From NCBI GenBank assembly GCA_945876435.1, contig CAMCOD010000006.1:16785-80784 (forward strand): a DNA stretch of 64,000 nucleotides, read 5' to 3'. Each line of letters starts with the position of its first letter. The stretch's first letter is position 1. Shown one piece after another: positions 43,371-52,242 of this stretch. The stretch comes from an uncultured Clostridia bacterium (GTDB lineage: Bacteria; Bacillota; Clostridia; Oscillospirales; Ruminococcaceae). The position numbers and the translations under genes were made by a program. Under the pieces are notes generated by a model. It searched no databases. It worked only from the letters and a program-made list of their open reading frames with translations, and was not told the origin of the DNA.

Positions 43371-43748
43371 ATGGAATTCATTGTCGTAACCAACAATCCG
43401 TTGGTAAAGGAAAAGTATGAGAATGAGCTGAATGTTGATTATGCTGACATCTCGTTCCGCGATGTTCTCTGTAAGGTTCGTGATATGATTCACAAAGGCC
43501 ACCGTCTGCTGACGCATCCACTGTCCGGCAGCGTAAAGCCTCACGAGACCCCATACAAATCCATTCTCGTCAGCAAACAGGCTACACAGATGGATCTCGG
43601 TGAAGTTTCCATCATTGAGAACAGTATTATTACAGCGGATAAATTTGCTGAGAAATTTCCCAATATGCCTCAGAGCGTAAAGGAAGACTTCCAGCTGATC
43701 GACTGTACGCTGATCACCAGCGGAATCGATGCTGTGCTCAGAAGATAA
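43371..43748 (+). CDS. grdX: GrdX protein of the glycine reductase operon
   Basis: 125 residues. Small soluble protein whose sequence (VVTNNPLVKEKY at the start, GHRLLTHPLSGSVKPHETPY near residue 43) matches GrdX, a protein of unknown function found at the head of glycine, sarcosine and betaine reductase operons. GGAGTC precedes ATG 43371. It comes first after the promoter and 70 bases before grdE. No catalytic residues are recognisable. Confidence 0.9.
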   Translation: MEFIVVTNNPLVKEKYENELNVDYADISFRDVLCKVRDMIHKGHRLLTHPLSGSVKPHETPYKSILVSKQATQMDLGEVSIIENSIITADKFAEKFPNMPQSVKEDFQLIDCTLITSGIDAVLRR

Positions 43749-43818
43749 TCTTTGGCTTAATTAAATCTTCGGATTTGATTTAGATTAGAAAGGGTAAATA
43801 ATTAAGGAGGTGTCCACT

Positions 43819-45102
43819 TTGAAACTGGAACTCGGTAATATCATTATCAATGACATTCAGTTTACAAATGAAGGATCAAAAGTTGAAAACGGCGTACTGT
43901 ACGTAAACCAGGAAGAGATCAAAGAACTCGTACTGGAAGACAGCAACATCGATACCTGCGAAGTATTCATTGCTCGTCCAGGCGAAAGCGTTCGTATTAC
44001 CCCTGTTAAAGACGTAATCGAACCACGCGTTAAAGTTGAAGGCCCTGGCGGTATGTTCCCAGGCTGGATCGCTAAAGTTGATACCGTTGGCAGCGGCAAA
44101 ACCAACGTTCTGAAAGGTGCTGCTGTTGTTACCACCGGTAAAATCGTAGGTTTCCAGGAAGGTATCATCGATATGTCCGGCCCTGGCGCTGATTACACCC
44201 CATTCTCCAAAACCTACAACCTGGTTGTTAAAATGGAACCAGTTGAAGGCCTGAAACAGCATGAACATGAATACGCTCTGCGTATCGCTGGCTTCAAAGT
44301 TGCTTGCTTCCTGGGCGCACTGGGCAAGAACCTGACCCCAGACGAAGTTGAAACCTTCGAGTTCGACAACCTGGTTGAATCCGCTCGCAAATACCCAGAA
44401 CTGCCACGCGTTGCTTACGTTCAGATGCTCCAGTCTCAGGGTCTGCTGCACGACACCTATGTATACGGCGTTGATGCTAAGAGAACTCTGACCACCATCA
44501 TCAACCCACTGGAAACCATGGACGGCGCTATCGTATCCGGTAACTGCGTATCTTCCTGCGACAAGAACCCAACCTATGTTCACCAGAACAACAGAGTTAT
44601 CCGCGAACTGTTCAAAGCTCACGGCAAGACCCTGAACTTCATGGGCATGATCATCACCAACGAAAACGTATACCTGGCTGATAAAGAGCGTTCTTCCAAC
44701 TGGTCTGCTAAACTGGCTGAGTACCTTGGCTGCGACGGCGTTATCATTTCTCAGGAAGGCTTCGGTAACCCAGATACCGACCTGATCATGAACACCAAGA
44801 AGATCGAAGCAAAAGGCATCAAGACCGTTATCATCACCGACGAATACGCTGGTCGTGACGGTAAATCCCAGTCTCTGGCTGACGCTGATGCTTCTGCAAA
44901 CGCAGTAGTAACCGGCGGTAACGCTAACCAGGTTATCGTTCTGCCTCCAATGGAAACCGTATATGGTCACCTGCACTTTGTAGATACCATCGCTGGTGGT
45001 TCTGCAAACAACATTGACGCTCACGGCAACATCACTGTTGAAATCCAGGCTATCACCGGTGCTACCAACGAAACCGGCTTCCATAACCTGAGCGCTCGCT
45101 AA
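43819..45102 (+). CDS. grdE: Glycine reductase component B proprotein GrdE (alpha and beta subunits)
   Basis: 427 residues. The strong AAGGAGG at 43804-43810 fixes the start at TTG 43819 (8-base spacing); GTG 43810 lies inside that site. GrdE is the substrate-binding proprotein for glycine. Cleavage at Asn242-Cys243 (SGNCVSSCDKN) is expected to yield a small N-terminal chain and a chain starting with a pyruvoyl group made from Cys243. That carbonyl forms a Schiff base with glycine. The product hands a carboxymethyl group to the selenocysteine of GrdB and then GrdA. Codon use is strongly biased, as in the whole operon. Confidence 0.95.
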   Translation: MKLELGNIIINDIQFTNEGSKVENGVLYVNQEEIKELVLEDSNIDTCEVFIARPGESVRITPVKDVIEPRVKVEGPGGMFPGWIAKVDTVGSGKTNVLKGAAVVTTGKIVGFQEGIIDMSGPGADYTPFSKTYNLVVKMEPVEGLKQHEHEYALRIAGFKVACFLGALGKNLTPDEVETFEFDNLVESARKYPELPRVAYVQMLQSQGLLHDTYVYGVDAKRTLTTIINPLETMDGAIVSGNCVSSCDKNPTYVHQNNRVIRELFKAHGKTLNFMGMIITNENVYLADKERSSNWSAKLAEYLGCDGVIISQEGFGNPDTDLIMNTKKIEAKGIKTVIITDEYAGRDGKSQSLADADASANAVVTGGNANQVIVLPPMETVYGHLHFVDTIAGGSANNIDAHGNITVEIQAITGATNETGFHNLSAR

Positions 45103-45131
45103 GAGATTATAAAGAAGGGAGTAATACAACA

Positions 45132-46448
45132 ATGAGTAAAATTAAAATTGTTCAGTATATCAACCAGTTCTTTGCTCAGATCGGTGGCGAAGAGAAAGCT
45201 GATATCAAACCAGAACTGAGAGAAGGCGTTGTTGGTCCTGGTCTGGCATTCAACCAGGCTTTCGGCGACGAAGCTGAAATCGTAGCTACCGTTATCTGCG
45301 GTGACTCCTACTTCGGTGAAAACATTGAGAAAGCTTCCGCAGAAGTTATCGAGATGGTTAAATCCGTTAACCCTGATATGTTCATCGCTGGCCCTGCATT
45401 CAACGCTGGTCGTTATGGTGTAGCTTGCGGTACTATCTCTAAAGCTGTTAAAGACGCTCTGAACATTCCAGTACTGACCGGTATGTATGTTGAAAACCCA
45501 GGTGCTGATATGTTCAAAAAGGATATCTACATTGTATCCACCAAAAACTCCGCTGCTGGTATGAGAGATGCCATCAAGAAAATGGCTCCTCTGGCTCTCA
45601 AACTGGCAAAAGGCGAGCCAATCGGCGCTTCCTGCGTAGAAGGCTACATGCCAAACGGCGTTCGCGTAAACCTGTTCGAAAAAGAATGCGGCGCTGCTCG
45701 TGCAGTTAAAATGCTGGTTGCAAAACTGAACAACAAACCTTTCGAAACCGAATTCCCAATGCCTGACTTTGACCGCGTAGATCCAAATCCAGCTGTTAAA
45801 GACATGGCTCACGCTACTGTTGCTCTGTGCACCTCCGGTGGTATCGTTCCTCACGGCAACCCAGACAGAATCGAGTCCTCTTCCGCATCCAAATACGGTG
45901 AGTACGACATCACTGGCGTTGAAGATCTGGACGCTGCTGGTTGGGAAACCGCACACGGCGGCTACGACCCTGTATACGCTAACGAAGACGCTGACCGCGT
46001 TCTGCCAGTTGACGTAATGAGAGAGTTCGAAAAAGCCGGCAAGATCGGTAAACTCTACAACAAATTCTACACCACCGTTGGTAACGGTACCGCAGTTCTT
46101 TCTTCCAAGAAATTCGCTGAAGAATACGCTGCTAAAATGAAAGCAGACGGCGTTGACTGCGTAATTATGACCTCTACCTGAGGTACCTGCACACGTTGCG
46201 GCGCAACGATGGTAAAAGAAATCGAACGTGCTGGCCTGCCAGTTGTACACGTTTGCACAGTAACCCCAATTTCCATGACCGTTGGTGCTAACAGAATCGT
46301 ACCAGCAATCGCTATTCCTCACCCACTGGGCAACCCAGCTCTGAGCAAAGAGGAAGAGCTCCACATCAGAAGATGCATCTGCGAGACCGCTTTGAAAGCT
46401 CTGCAGACCGAAGTTACCGAGCAGACTATCTTCGATGTTAAATACTAA
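45132..46448 (+). CDS. grdB: Glycine reductase component B gamma subunit, selenoprotein GrdB
   Basis: 438 residues including selenocysteine at codon 350, encoded by the in-frame TGA 46179-46181. The frame continues without a break after it to TAA 46446-46448. The motif is U350-x-x-C353-x-x-C356 (UGTCTRC), as in known GrdB, where Sec is also at residue 350. It takes the carboxymethyl group off the glycine Schiff base on GrdE with release of ammonia. A short stem-loop 12 bases after the TGA fits a bacterial SECIS element. Standard gene finders would split this gene in two. Confidence 0.96.
46194..46208 (+). promoter_or_regulatory. SECIS-like hairpin after the grdB UGA codon
   Basis: CGTTGC-GGC-GCAACG, a perfect 6-bp stem with a 3-base loop containing G, beginning 12 bases after the TGA. 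Position and size agree with bacterial SECIS elements bound by SelB. Confidence 0.75.
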
Positions 46449-46474
46449 TCGTTAGTATTTAATTCAATATCACA

Positions 46475-46498
46475 GGGGGTCCGGTTTCCGGACTCCCC
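46475..46498 (+). promoter_or_regulatory. Intercistronic hairpin between grdB and trxB
   Basis: GGGGG-TCCGG / CCGGA-CTCCC stem with a TTT loop and one G-T pair. No T run follows, so it is probably an mRNA-stabilising or processing hairpin. Confidence 0.6.
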
Positions 46499-46537
46499 TA
46501 TGATATAGACTAATTTATCACAAGGGAGATAATAACA

Positions 46538-47485
46538 ATGGATATGCAGAATGTTTATGACATCGTCATCATTGGTGCTGGCCCTGCTGGCCTGACCGCT
46601 GCTCTGTATGCTGGTAGAGCAAGAATGAAAACCCTGCTCATCGAAAAAGAAAAAGATGGTGGCCAGATCGTAATCACCAATGAGATCGAAAACTATCCAG
46701 GCGCTTTGGATGAAGAATCCGGCCCATCCCTGATCGCCAGAATGACCAAACAGGTTGAAAAATTCGGCGCTGACAGAGTATTCGACACTATCGTAGATGT
46801 TGAACTGGAAGGCAAGATCAAACATCTGAAAGGCAACAAAGGCGATTACTACACCAAAACTGTAATCATCGCTACTGGTGCCAGCCCACGTCCAATCGGT
46901 TGCCCAGGCGAAAAAGAATTCACCGGTAAAGGTGTTTCTTACTGCGCTACTTGTGATGCAAACTTCTTTGAAGACTTCGAAGTTTATGTAGTAGGCGGCG
47001 GTGACTCCGCTGTTGAAGAGGCTATGTACCTCACCAAATTCGCAAGAAAAGTTACTCTGATCCACAGACGTGACGAACTGAGAGCCGCAAAATCCATTCA
47101 GGAGAAAGCATTCAAAAATCCAAAGATGGAATTCATGTGGAACTCCGCTGTTGAAGAGATCAAAGGCGATGGCGTCGTAACTTCTATGGTTATCCGCGAC
47201 ACCAAGACCGGCGAACTGAGAACGGTTGAAGCTGACGAAGACGATGGCACCTTTGGTATCTTCGTATTCATCGGTTTCGATCCAAAATCCCAGCTCTTCG
47301 AAGGTAAAGTAGAGATGCAGAATCGCTACATTGTTACCGATAAGAACATGCATACCAACGTTCCAGGCGTATTTGCTGCTGGTGACGTTATTGTTAAAAC
47401 TCTGCGTCAGGTTGTAACCGCTTGCGGCGACGGTGCTATCGCAGCTACCGAAGCTCAGAGATACGTTGAGGAAATGGAAGACTAA
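46538..47485 (+). CDS. trxB: Thioredoxin reductase of the glycine reductase operon
   Basis: 315 residues, GGGAGA upstream. FAD motif GAGPAGLTAALYAGRA (residues 9-24), redox CATC at Cys136/Cys139, NADPH-domain GGGDSAVEE and HRRDELRAAKSI, and a final FAD contact GVFAAGDV. It passes electrons from NADPH to the adjacent thioredoxin. In glycine reductase operons this pair feeds electrons back to GrdA after each turnover. The HRRxxxRA motif is kept, so NADPH rather than ferredoxin is the likely donor. Confidence 0.94.
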   Translation: MDMQNVYDIVIIGAGPAGLTAALYAGRARMKTLLIEKEKDGGQIVITNEIENYPGALDEESGPSLIARMTKQVEKFGADRVFDTIVDVELEGKIKHLKGNKGDYYTKTVIIATGASPRPIGCPGEKEFTGKGVSYCATCDANFFEDFEVYVVGGGDSAVEEAMYLTKFARKVTLIHRRDELRAAKSIQEKAFKNPKMEFMWNSAVEEIKGDGVVTSMVIRDTKTGELRTVEADEDDGTFGIFVFIGFDPKSQLFEGKVEMQNRYIVTDKNMHTNVPGVFAAGDVIVKTLRQVVTACGDGAIAATEAQRYVEEMED

Positions 47486-47539
47486 TTTCTTCCCCGATTA
47501 CCCACTTATCTATAATCAAATTCAAAGGAGTTGTTCACA

Positions 47540-47863
47540 ATGATCGAACTTAACAAAGAAAACTGGGAAGCTGAAATCGTTAACGGCGAAGGCTATATCT
47601 TCGTAGACTTCTACGGTGACGGCTGCGTACCATGCGCTGCTTTGATGCCACACGTTCATGAGTTGGCTGACAAATATCATGACTCCGCTCTGAAATTCTG
47701 CGCTATGAACACCACAAAAGCAAGAAGACTGGCTATCAAAGAAGGCATTATGGGTCTTCCAGTAATGGCTATCTACAAAGATGGCAAACAGGTTGAAACC
47801 CTCGTTAAAGAGGCTTGCACCCGTGAATCCATTACTGAACTCGTTGAAAAATACGCAAAATAA
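47540..47863 (+). CDS. trxA: Thioredoxin of the glycine reductase operon (GCVPC active site)
   Basis: 107 residues from ATG 47540 (AAAGGAG upstream). The active site is Gly28-Cys29-Val-Pro-Cys32 in place of the usual WCGPC. The cis-Pro is kept in MGLPVMAIYKDG. Such variant thioredoxins are typical of glycine reductase clusters and are tuned for GrdA. It takes electrons from the thioredoxin reductase just upstream and reduces the selenoether or oxidised Cys/Sec of GrdA. A 143-base gap with a hairpin (about 47900-47930) separates it from grdA. Confidence 0.93.
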   Translation: MIELNKENWEAEIVNGEGYIFVDFYGDGCVPCAALMPHVHELADKYHDSALKFCAMNTTKARRLAIKEGIMGLPVMAIYKDGKQVETLVKEACTRESITELVEKYAK

Positions 47864-48006
47864 TCTCGGTGTACTAAATTAGTCATAAATGTAGGTTTCC
47901 GGCGAGGAGTGTATTTTACACCCCCGCAACTATCAAATGTAGGCATTAAACAGTTGATTCTGTTTAATATATAAACACACGATAATTAAAGAAGGAGGTA
48001 AGTCTA

Positions 48007-48480
48007 ATGGGATTTTTAGAAGGTAAAAAAATCATCATTATTGGCGACCGTGACGGCGTTCCAGGTCCAGCAATCGAAGAATGCGTTAAGACTGCTGGCG
48101 CTGACGTAGTTTACTCCTCTACGGAGTGCTTCGTCTGAACTGCTGCTGGTGCAATGGACTTAGAGAATCAGAAAAGGGTTAAAGATTTCGCAGAACAGTA
48201 TGGTGCAGAAAACATCGTAGTTGTTCTCGGTGCTGCTGAAGGCGAAGCTGCAGGTCTTGCAGCTGAAACCGTAACCGCAGGTGACCCTACTTTCGCTGGT
48301 CCATTGACAGGAGTCCAGTTGGGACTCTCCGTGTTCCATGTTTGCGAACCACAGATCAAAGACGAAGTAGACCCTGACGTTTATGACGAGCAGGTAGGTA
48401 TGATGGAAATGGTTATGGACGTTGATGACATCATTTCTGAGATGTCTTCCATCCGTGACGAATACTGCAAATACCTCTAA
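48007..48480 (+). CDS. grdA: Glycine reductase selenoprotein A
   Basis: 157 residues including selenocysteine 44, from the in-frame TGA 48136-48138. AAGGAGG precedes ATG 48007. The active motif is Cys41-Phe-Val-Sec44 (ECFVU), identical in position to characterised GrdA. Gly-rich [13 protein letters not shown] opens a flavodoxin-like fold. Sec44 carries the carboxymethyl group as a selenoether; Cys41 then forms a Se-S bridge as ketene-level acetyl is passed to component C, and thioredoxin reduces it again. The hairpin after this gene marks the end of the first transcript. Confidence 0.96.
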
Positions 48481-48500
48481 TCGGTAAACCGAGATATTTT

Positions 48501-48538
48501 GAGGTGGCTTGACGAGAAATCGTCAGGCCACCTTTTTC
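48501..48538 (+). terminator. Terminator between grdA and grdC
   Basis: Stem AGGTGGCTTGACGA / TCGTCAGGCCACCT (one mismatch) followed by five T. Strong, so grdC-grdD rely mostly on their own promoter. Confidence 0.9.
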
Positions 48539-48652
48539 TATGGCTGGATTCGATTGAGGAAGATTGAGAAAAGGGCGTATTTCTGCGAAAAAACCACACA
48601 AATTCAACAATAATTCGGCCCTAAATTTGTCATTTTGCCAAAGCAGATTTCA

Positions 48653-48681
48653 ATGACAAAAGCACTGGTAAATGATATAAT
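48653..48681 (+). promoter_or_regulatory. Promoter of grdC-grdD
   Basis: ATGACA (48653-48658), 17-base spacer, TATAAT (48676-48681), about 75 bases before grdC. Confidence 0.7.
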
Positions 48682-48757
48682 TTATACGAGGGGCTATGCC
48701 CCAAAAAGCGCAAGAAAGATGGACTAAGTCCAAATAAAATTGAGAGGCGTGAATACA

Positions 48758-50311
48758 ATGAACTGTGTAATTAAAGGTGCTAGCTACATTCTGGCTCATA
48801 CTCCTGATATGGTTATGGAGAATGGTACTACCCAGACTACCGAAAGAATTGTAAACCCAAACTCTGACTATCTGAAAGAGCTGCCAAGCCACCTCAGAAG
48901 CTATGAGGATGCGGTAAAATACCTGCCAAACCAGACTTATATCGGTAATATGCATCCAGATGATCTGGGCGCTATCCCACAGCCATGGACCGATGCCCGC
49001 GTTGAAGGTATGGACAAACGCGTTGGTAAATACGGCGAAATTATGCCAGAAGACGAATTCTACATGCTGATGCAGGTATGCGACGTATTCGAGCTGGTTA
49101 TGCTGGAGAAAAACTTTGTTGCAGACGTTAAACCAAGATTCGTTGCAAACCCAGTTATTGACGAATCCATCGTTGCAAGAATCCATGACGGTGTTGAAAT
49201 GTCTGAAGTTGAGCACTTCGTTAACGAAGAGCATGCAGAGCCTCTGAAATACAACGACAAACTGGTTGGTTTCGTTAAGAGAGCTCATGACGTTGACACC
49301 AATCTCTCCGCTCATACCATGCTGGAGAACCTGGTTTCCAAAGCATCCGCAGTTCTGTCTCTGCTCCACCTGTGCAGACAGGAAGGCGTAAACAAAGAAG
49401 AAATCACCTACGTTATCGACTGCTGTGAAGAAGCTTGCGGCGATATGAACCAGAGAGGCGGCGGCAACTTTGCTAAAGCTATCGCTGAGATCGCTGGCCT
49501 GCAGAACGCAACCGGTTGCGACGTTCGTGGCTTCTGCGCTGGTCCTACCCACGCATTCATCAACGCTGCTTCCCTGGTTAAAGCCGGCACTCACAAACAT
49601 GTAGTAGTTCTGGCTGGTGGTTGCACCGCTAAACTGGGCATGAATGGTAAAGACCATGTTAAGAAAGGTCTGCCAATCTACGAAGATATGATCGGTGGTT
49701 TCGCTATTCTGCTGGGCGAAAACGACGGCATCAACCCAGAAGTTGATACCGAACACACTGGCCGCCACACTGTTGGTACCGGTTCCGCTCCACAGAACGT
49801 AATTTCCTCTCTGGTAACCACTCCACTGGATGCTGCTGGTCTGAAAATTACTGATGTTGACAAATACTCCGCAGAAATGCAGAACCCAGATATCACCAAA
49901 CCTGCTGGCGCTGGTGACGTTCCTCTGGCTAACTACAAAATGATCGCAGCTCTCGGTGTTAAGAGAGGCGAACTGGAGAAATCCCAGCTTGCTACCTTCC
50001 CAACTGAGCACGGTATGGTAGGTTGGGCTCCAACTCAGGGCCATATTCCATCTGGTGTTCCATACATCGGCGTTTGCCGCGACGATATCCTCGCTGGCAA
50101 AATCAACCGCGCAATGATCATCGGTAAAGGTTCTCTGTTCCTCGGCCGTATGACCAACCTCTTCGATGGTGTATCTGTAATGATTACCAAGAACCAGGGT
50201 AAAGAAGAAGCTTCTGCTGTATCTCAGGAAGAGATCAAAGGCCTCATCGGTAAAGCTATGAAAGACTTTGCTAACGCCCTGCTGGCTCAGGCTGAATCCG
50301 ACGCTGAATAA
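48758..50311 (+). CDS. grdC: Glycine reductase component C beta subunit GrdC
   Basis: 517 residues from ATG 48758 (GAGAGG upstream). The C-terminal two thirds are related to beta-ketoacyl synthase III/thiolase folds, with GCDVRGFCAGPTHAFINAAS and HVVVLAGGCTAKLGMNGKDH (about residues 255-310). An N-terminal domain of about 150 residues is specific to GrdC. With GrdD it forms protein C, which releases the acetyl group from GrdA and gives acetyl phosphate, conserved as ATP by acetate kinase. The same protein C serves sarcosine and betaine reductases if these exist elsewhere. Confidence 0.95.
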   Translation: MNCVIKGASYILAHTPDMVMENGTTQTTERIVNPNSDYLKELPSHLRSYEDAVKYLPNQTYIGNMHPDDLGAIPQPWTDARVEGMDKRVGKYGEIMPEDEFYMLMQVCDVFELVMLEKNFVADVKPRFVANPVIDESIVARIHDGVEMSEVEHFVNEEHAEPLKYNDKLVGFVKRAHDVDTNLSAHTMLENLVSKASAVLSLLHLCRQEGVNKEEITYVIDCCEEACGDMNQRGGGNFAKAIAEIAGLQNATGCDVRGFCAGPTHAFINAASLVKAGTHKHVVVLAGGCTAKLGMNGKDHVKKGLPIYEDMIGGFAILLGENDGINPEVDTEHTGRHTVGTGSAPQNVISSLVTTPLDAAGLKITDVDKYSAEMQNPDITKPAGAGDVPLANYKMIAALGVKRGELEKSQLATFPTEHGMVGWAPTQGHIPSGVPYIGVCRDDILAGKINRAMIIGKGSLFLGRMTNLFDGVSVMITKNQGKEEASAVSQEEIKGLIGKAMKDFANALLAQAESDAE

Positions 50312-50355
50312 TCCCCGGATTTCCTGCCCCACGTTTTTCACTATCATTACACTAC

Positions 50356-50388
50356 GCACCTGCCCATAGAAAAGCCTATGGGCGGTGC
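50356..50388 (+). promoter_or_regulatory. Intercistronic hairpin between grdC and grdD
   Basis: GCACC-T-GCCCATAG / CTATGGGC-GGTGC, 13 bp with one bulged T. No T run follows; probably stabilises or processes the mRNA. Confidence 0.65.
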
Positions 50389-50413
50389 CACCCGAAAGGA
50401 ATGAGACACTACA

Positions 50414-51568
50414 ATGGCTAATCAGATCGAAAAAATGATTGCTCAGACTTTCATGGACATTGCTGATGGTCTGGAAACCGGTTCTTTTGGACCGAAAGCT
50501 AAAATTGCAGTAACCGGTCTCGGCAGCGAGCACGGCGAAGCAAACTCTGTAGAAGCCGCAAACCTGGCTGCTGACAGAGGCGTTGATGTTACGCTGATCG
50601 GTACCGCAGAAGGCGAGAAATTCACCACCTGCAAAGTTTCCGATGAAGATGAAATGTATAAAGAAATGGAAAAAATGCTGGATAACGGAACCATCGACGG
50701 CTGCGTTACCATGCACTATCCATTCCCAATTGGCGTATCCACTGTAGGCCGTGTTATTACCCCAGGTAGAGGCAGACAGATGTTCATCGCCACCACCACC
50801 GGTACTTCTTCTGCAGAAAGAATCGAAGCAATGATCAAAAATGCTATTTACGGCATTATCACTGCAAAAGCTTGCGGCATTAAAGAGCCAAAAGTTGGTA
50901 TTCTCAACGTAGACGGCGCTCGTCAGTGCGAAGGCGCTCTGAAAGAACTGCAGGCAAATGGCTATGACATCCACTTTGCAGAATCCTCCAGAGCTGACGG
51001 CGGCTGCGTAATGAGAGGTAACGACCTGCTGGTTGGTTCCTGCGACGTTATGGTAACCGACTCTCTGACTGGTAATATTCTGATGAAGATGATGTCTTCT
51101 TACTGCACCGGCGGCAGCTACGAAGCTCTCGGCTACGGTTACGGCCCAGGTATCGGTGAAGGCTACGACAGACTGGTTCTCATCGTTTCCCGTGCTTCCG
51201 GCGCTCCTGTTCTGGCTAACGCTATGGAATACGCTGCGCAGCTGGTAAAAGGCAACTACAAAGCCGTTGCTGCAAAAGAATTTGAGGCTGCTCACAAAGC
51301 TGGTTTGGATGCTGTTATCGCAGCTCGCAAACCAAAAGCAAAAGCTGCTGAGGCAGAAGAAAAAGTTGAGTGCCCACCAAAAGAAATCGTTACCGCTTCC
51401 ATCGCTGGTATCGAAGTTATGGACTTGGAAGACGCTGTACAGGTTCTGTGGAAGAACAAGATCTACGCAGAATCCGGTATGGGCTGCACCGGTCCACTGG
51501 TTATGATGTCCGAAGCCAACAAAGCAAAAGCAGAAGAACTGCTGAAAGCTGCTGGTTACGTTTCTTAA
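50414..51568 (+). CDS. grdD: Glycine reductase component C alpha subunit GrdD
   Basis: 384 residues. PlsX/phosphotransacetylase-like core: VDGARQCEGALKELQANGY (about 165-185), then DLLVGSCDVMVTDSLTGN and YGYGPGIGEGYD. The C-terminal extension carries Cys358 in SGMGCTGPLVM, a residue reported as essential in GrdD for forming acetyl phosphate from the acetyl-enzyme. AAAGGAATGAGAC precedes ATG 50414. It partners with GrdC, and the operon ends at the terminator about 20 bases downstream. Confidence 0.94.
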   Translation: MANQIEKMIAQTFMDIADGLETGSFGPKAKIAVTGLGSEHGEANSVEAANLAADRGVDVTLIGTAEGEKFTTCKVSDEDEMYKEMEKMLDNGTIDGCVTMHYPFPIGVSTVGRVITPGRGRQMFIATTTGTSSAERIEAMIKNAIYGIITAKACGIKEPKVGILNVDGARQCEGALKELQANGYDIHFAESSRADGGCVMRGNDLLVGSCDVMVTDSLTGNILMKMMSSYCTGGSYEALGYGYGPGIGEGYDRLVLIVSRASGAPVLANAMEYAAQLVKGNYKAVAAKEFEAAHKAGLDAVIAARKPKAKAAEAEEKVECPPKEIVTASIAGIEVMDLEDAVQVLWKNKIYAESGMGCTGPLVMMSEANKAKAEELLKAAGYVS

Positions 51569-51585
51569 TCATTGATTCAAACAAG

Positions 51586-51621
51586 AAAAAGACCTCCTGC
51601 AAATTGCAGGAGGTCTTTTTT
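51586..51621 (+). terminator. Terminator of grdC-grdD
   Basis: Stem AAAAAGACCTCCTGCAA / TTGCAGGAGGTCTTTTT, immediately after grdD. Confidence 0.94.
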
Positions 51622-51664
51622 GTGCTATACTAAATTCCAATGTGTAAGAAAAAGGTGATAAAAT

Positions 51665-52210
51665 ATGGCAAGAGGGATCATTATTTTTGGCCCATCCGGT
51701 TCTGGTAAAAGCACGTTGGGAAGAAAGCTGGCGGAACGCTTGGATTACCCCTATTTTGATTTGGACGATTATATTTGGAGAAAAGATACGGAACAGCCGT
51801 TCACCGTCATGTATTCTCGTGAGGAGAAGATTGGACGACTGATGACGGATATATCCCGCGGAGAGAATTTTGTAATGGCTGGCTCCATGAGCAGCTTTCA
51901 CCAGCCTTTTGACCCACTTTTTGATTTAGCTGTCCATCTCAATGCGTCTGCGGAAATAAGGCTCACAAGGATTCATCAGCGGGAACTGGAATATTTTGGA
52001 CAGCGAATCTTAGAGGGCGGCGATATGTATGTGGAGCATCAAAGCTTTTTGGACAATTCTGCCCGCTATGATACCGATGGTTCGCCTAACCTTAGCAGCC
52101 ACATGGCATGGGCGGAAGAACTGACCTGTTCAGTGCTGAAACTGGACGGCGCCAGACCTTGGGAAGAAAATATACAAGCTATTTTAAATCTGTATGGTAA
52201 GCGTAAATAG
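51665..52210 (+). CDS. Small P-loop kinase-like ATPase
   Basis: 181 residues. Walker A GPSGSGKSTLGRKLAERL at residues 9-26, then a DLDDYIWR acidic segment typical of substrate-binding loops in adenylate/shikimate-kinase-like proteins. The second half has RLTRIHQRELEYFG and a lid-like Arg region. It probably phosphorylates a nucleoside or other small molecule, but no exact family can be named. AAAGGTGATAAA upstream. Converges on the acetyltransferase gene at a shared terminator. Confidence 0.8.
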   Translation: MARGIIIFGPSGSGKSTLGRKLAERLDYPYFDLDDYIWRKDTEQPFTVMYSREEKIGRLMTDISRGENFVMAGSMSSFHQPFDPLFDLAVHLNASAEIRLTRIHQRELEYFGQRILEGGDMYVEHQSFLDNSARYDTDGSPNLSSHMAWAEELTCSVLKLDGARPWEENIQAILNLYGKRK

Positions 52211-52242
52211 GAAAAGGACTCCGCGTTGGAGTCCTTTTCCTA
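52210..52242. terminator. Bidirectional terminator between kinase-like and acetyltransferase genes
   Basis: Stem GGAAAAGGACTCC / GGAGTCCTTTTCC with a 5-base loop; overlaps the kinase stop and the acetyltransferase stop. Confidence 0.85.

Noticed and set aside
48650..51295. 881-codon minus-strand ORF across grdC and grdD
   Set aside because: It is an artefact of the extreme codon bias of the grd genes, which removes stop codons from one antisense frame. No ribosome site or protein family; the same explains the long antisense ORFs at 43876-45132, 45099-46364 and 46445-47353.
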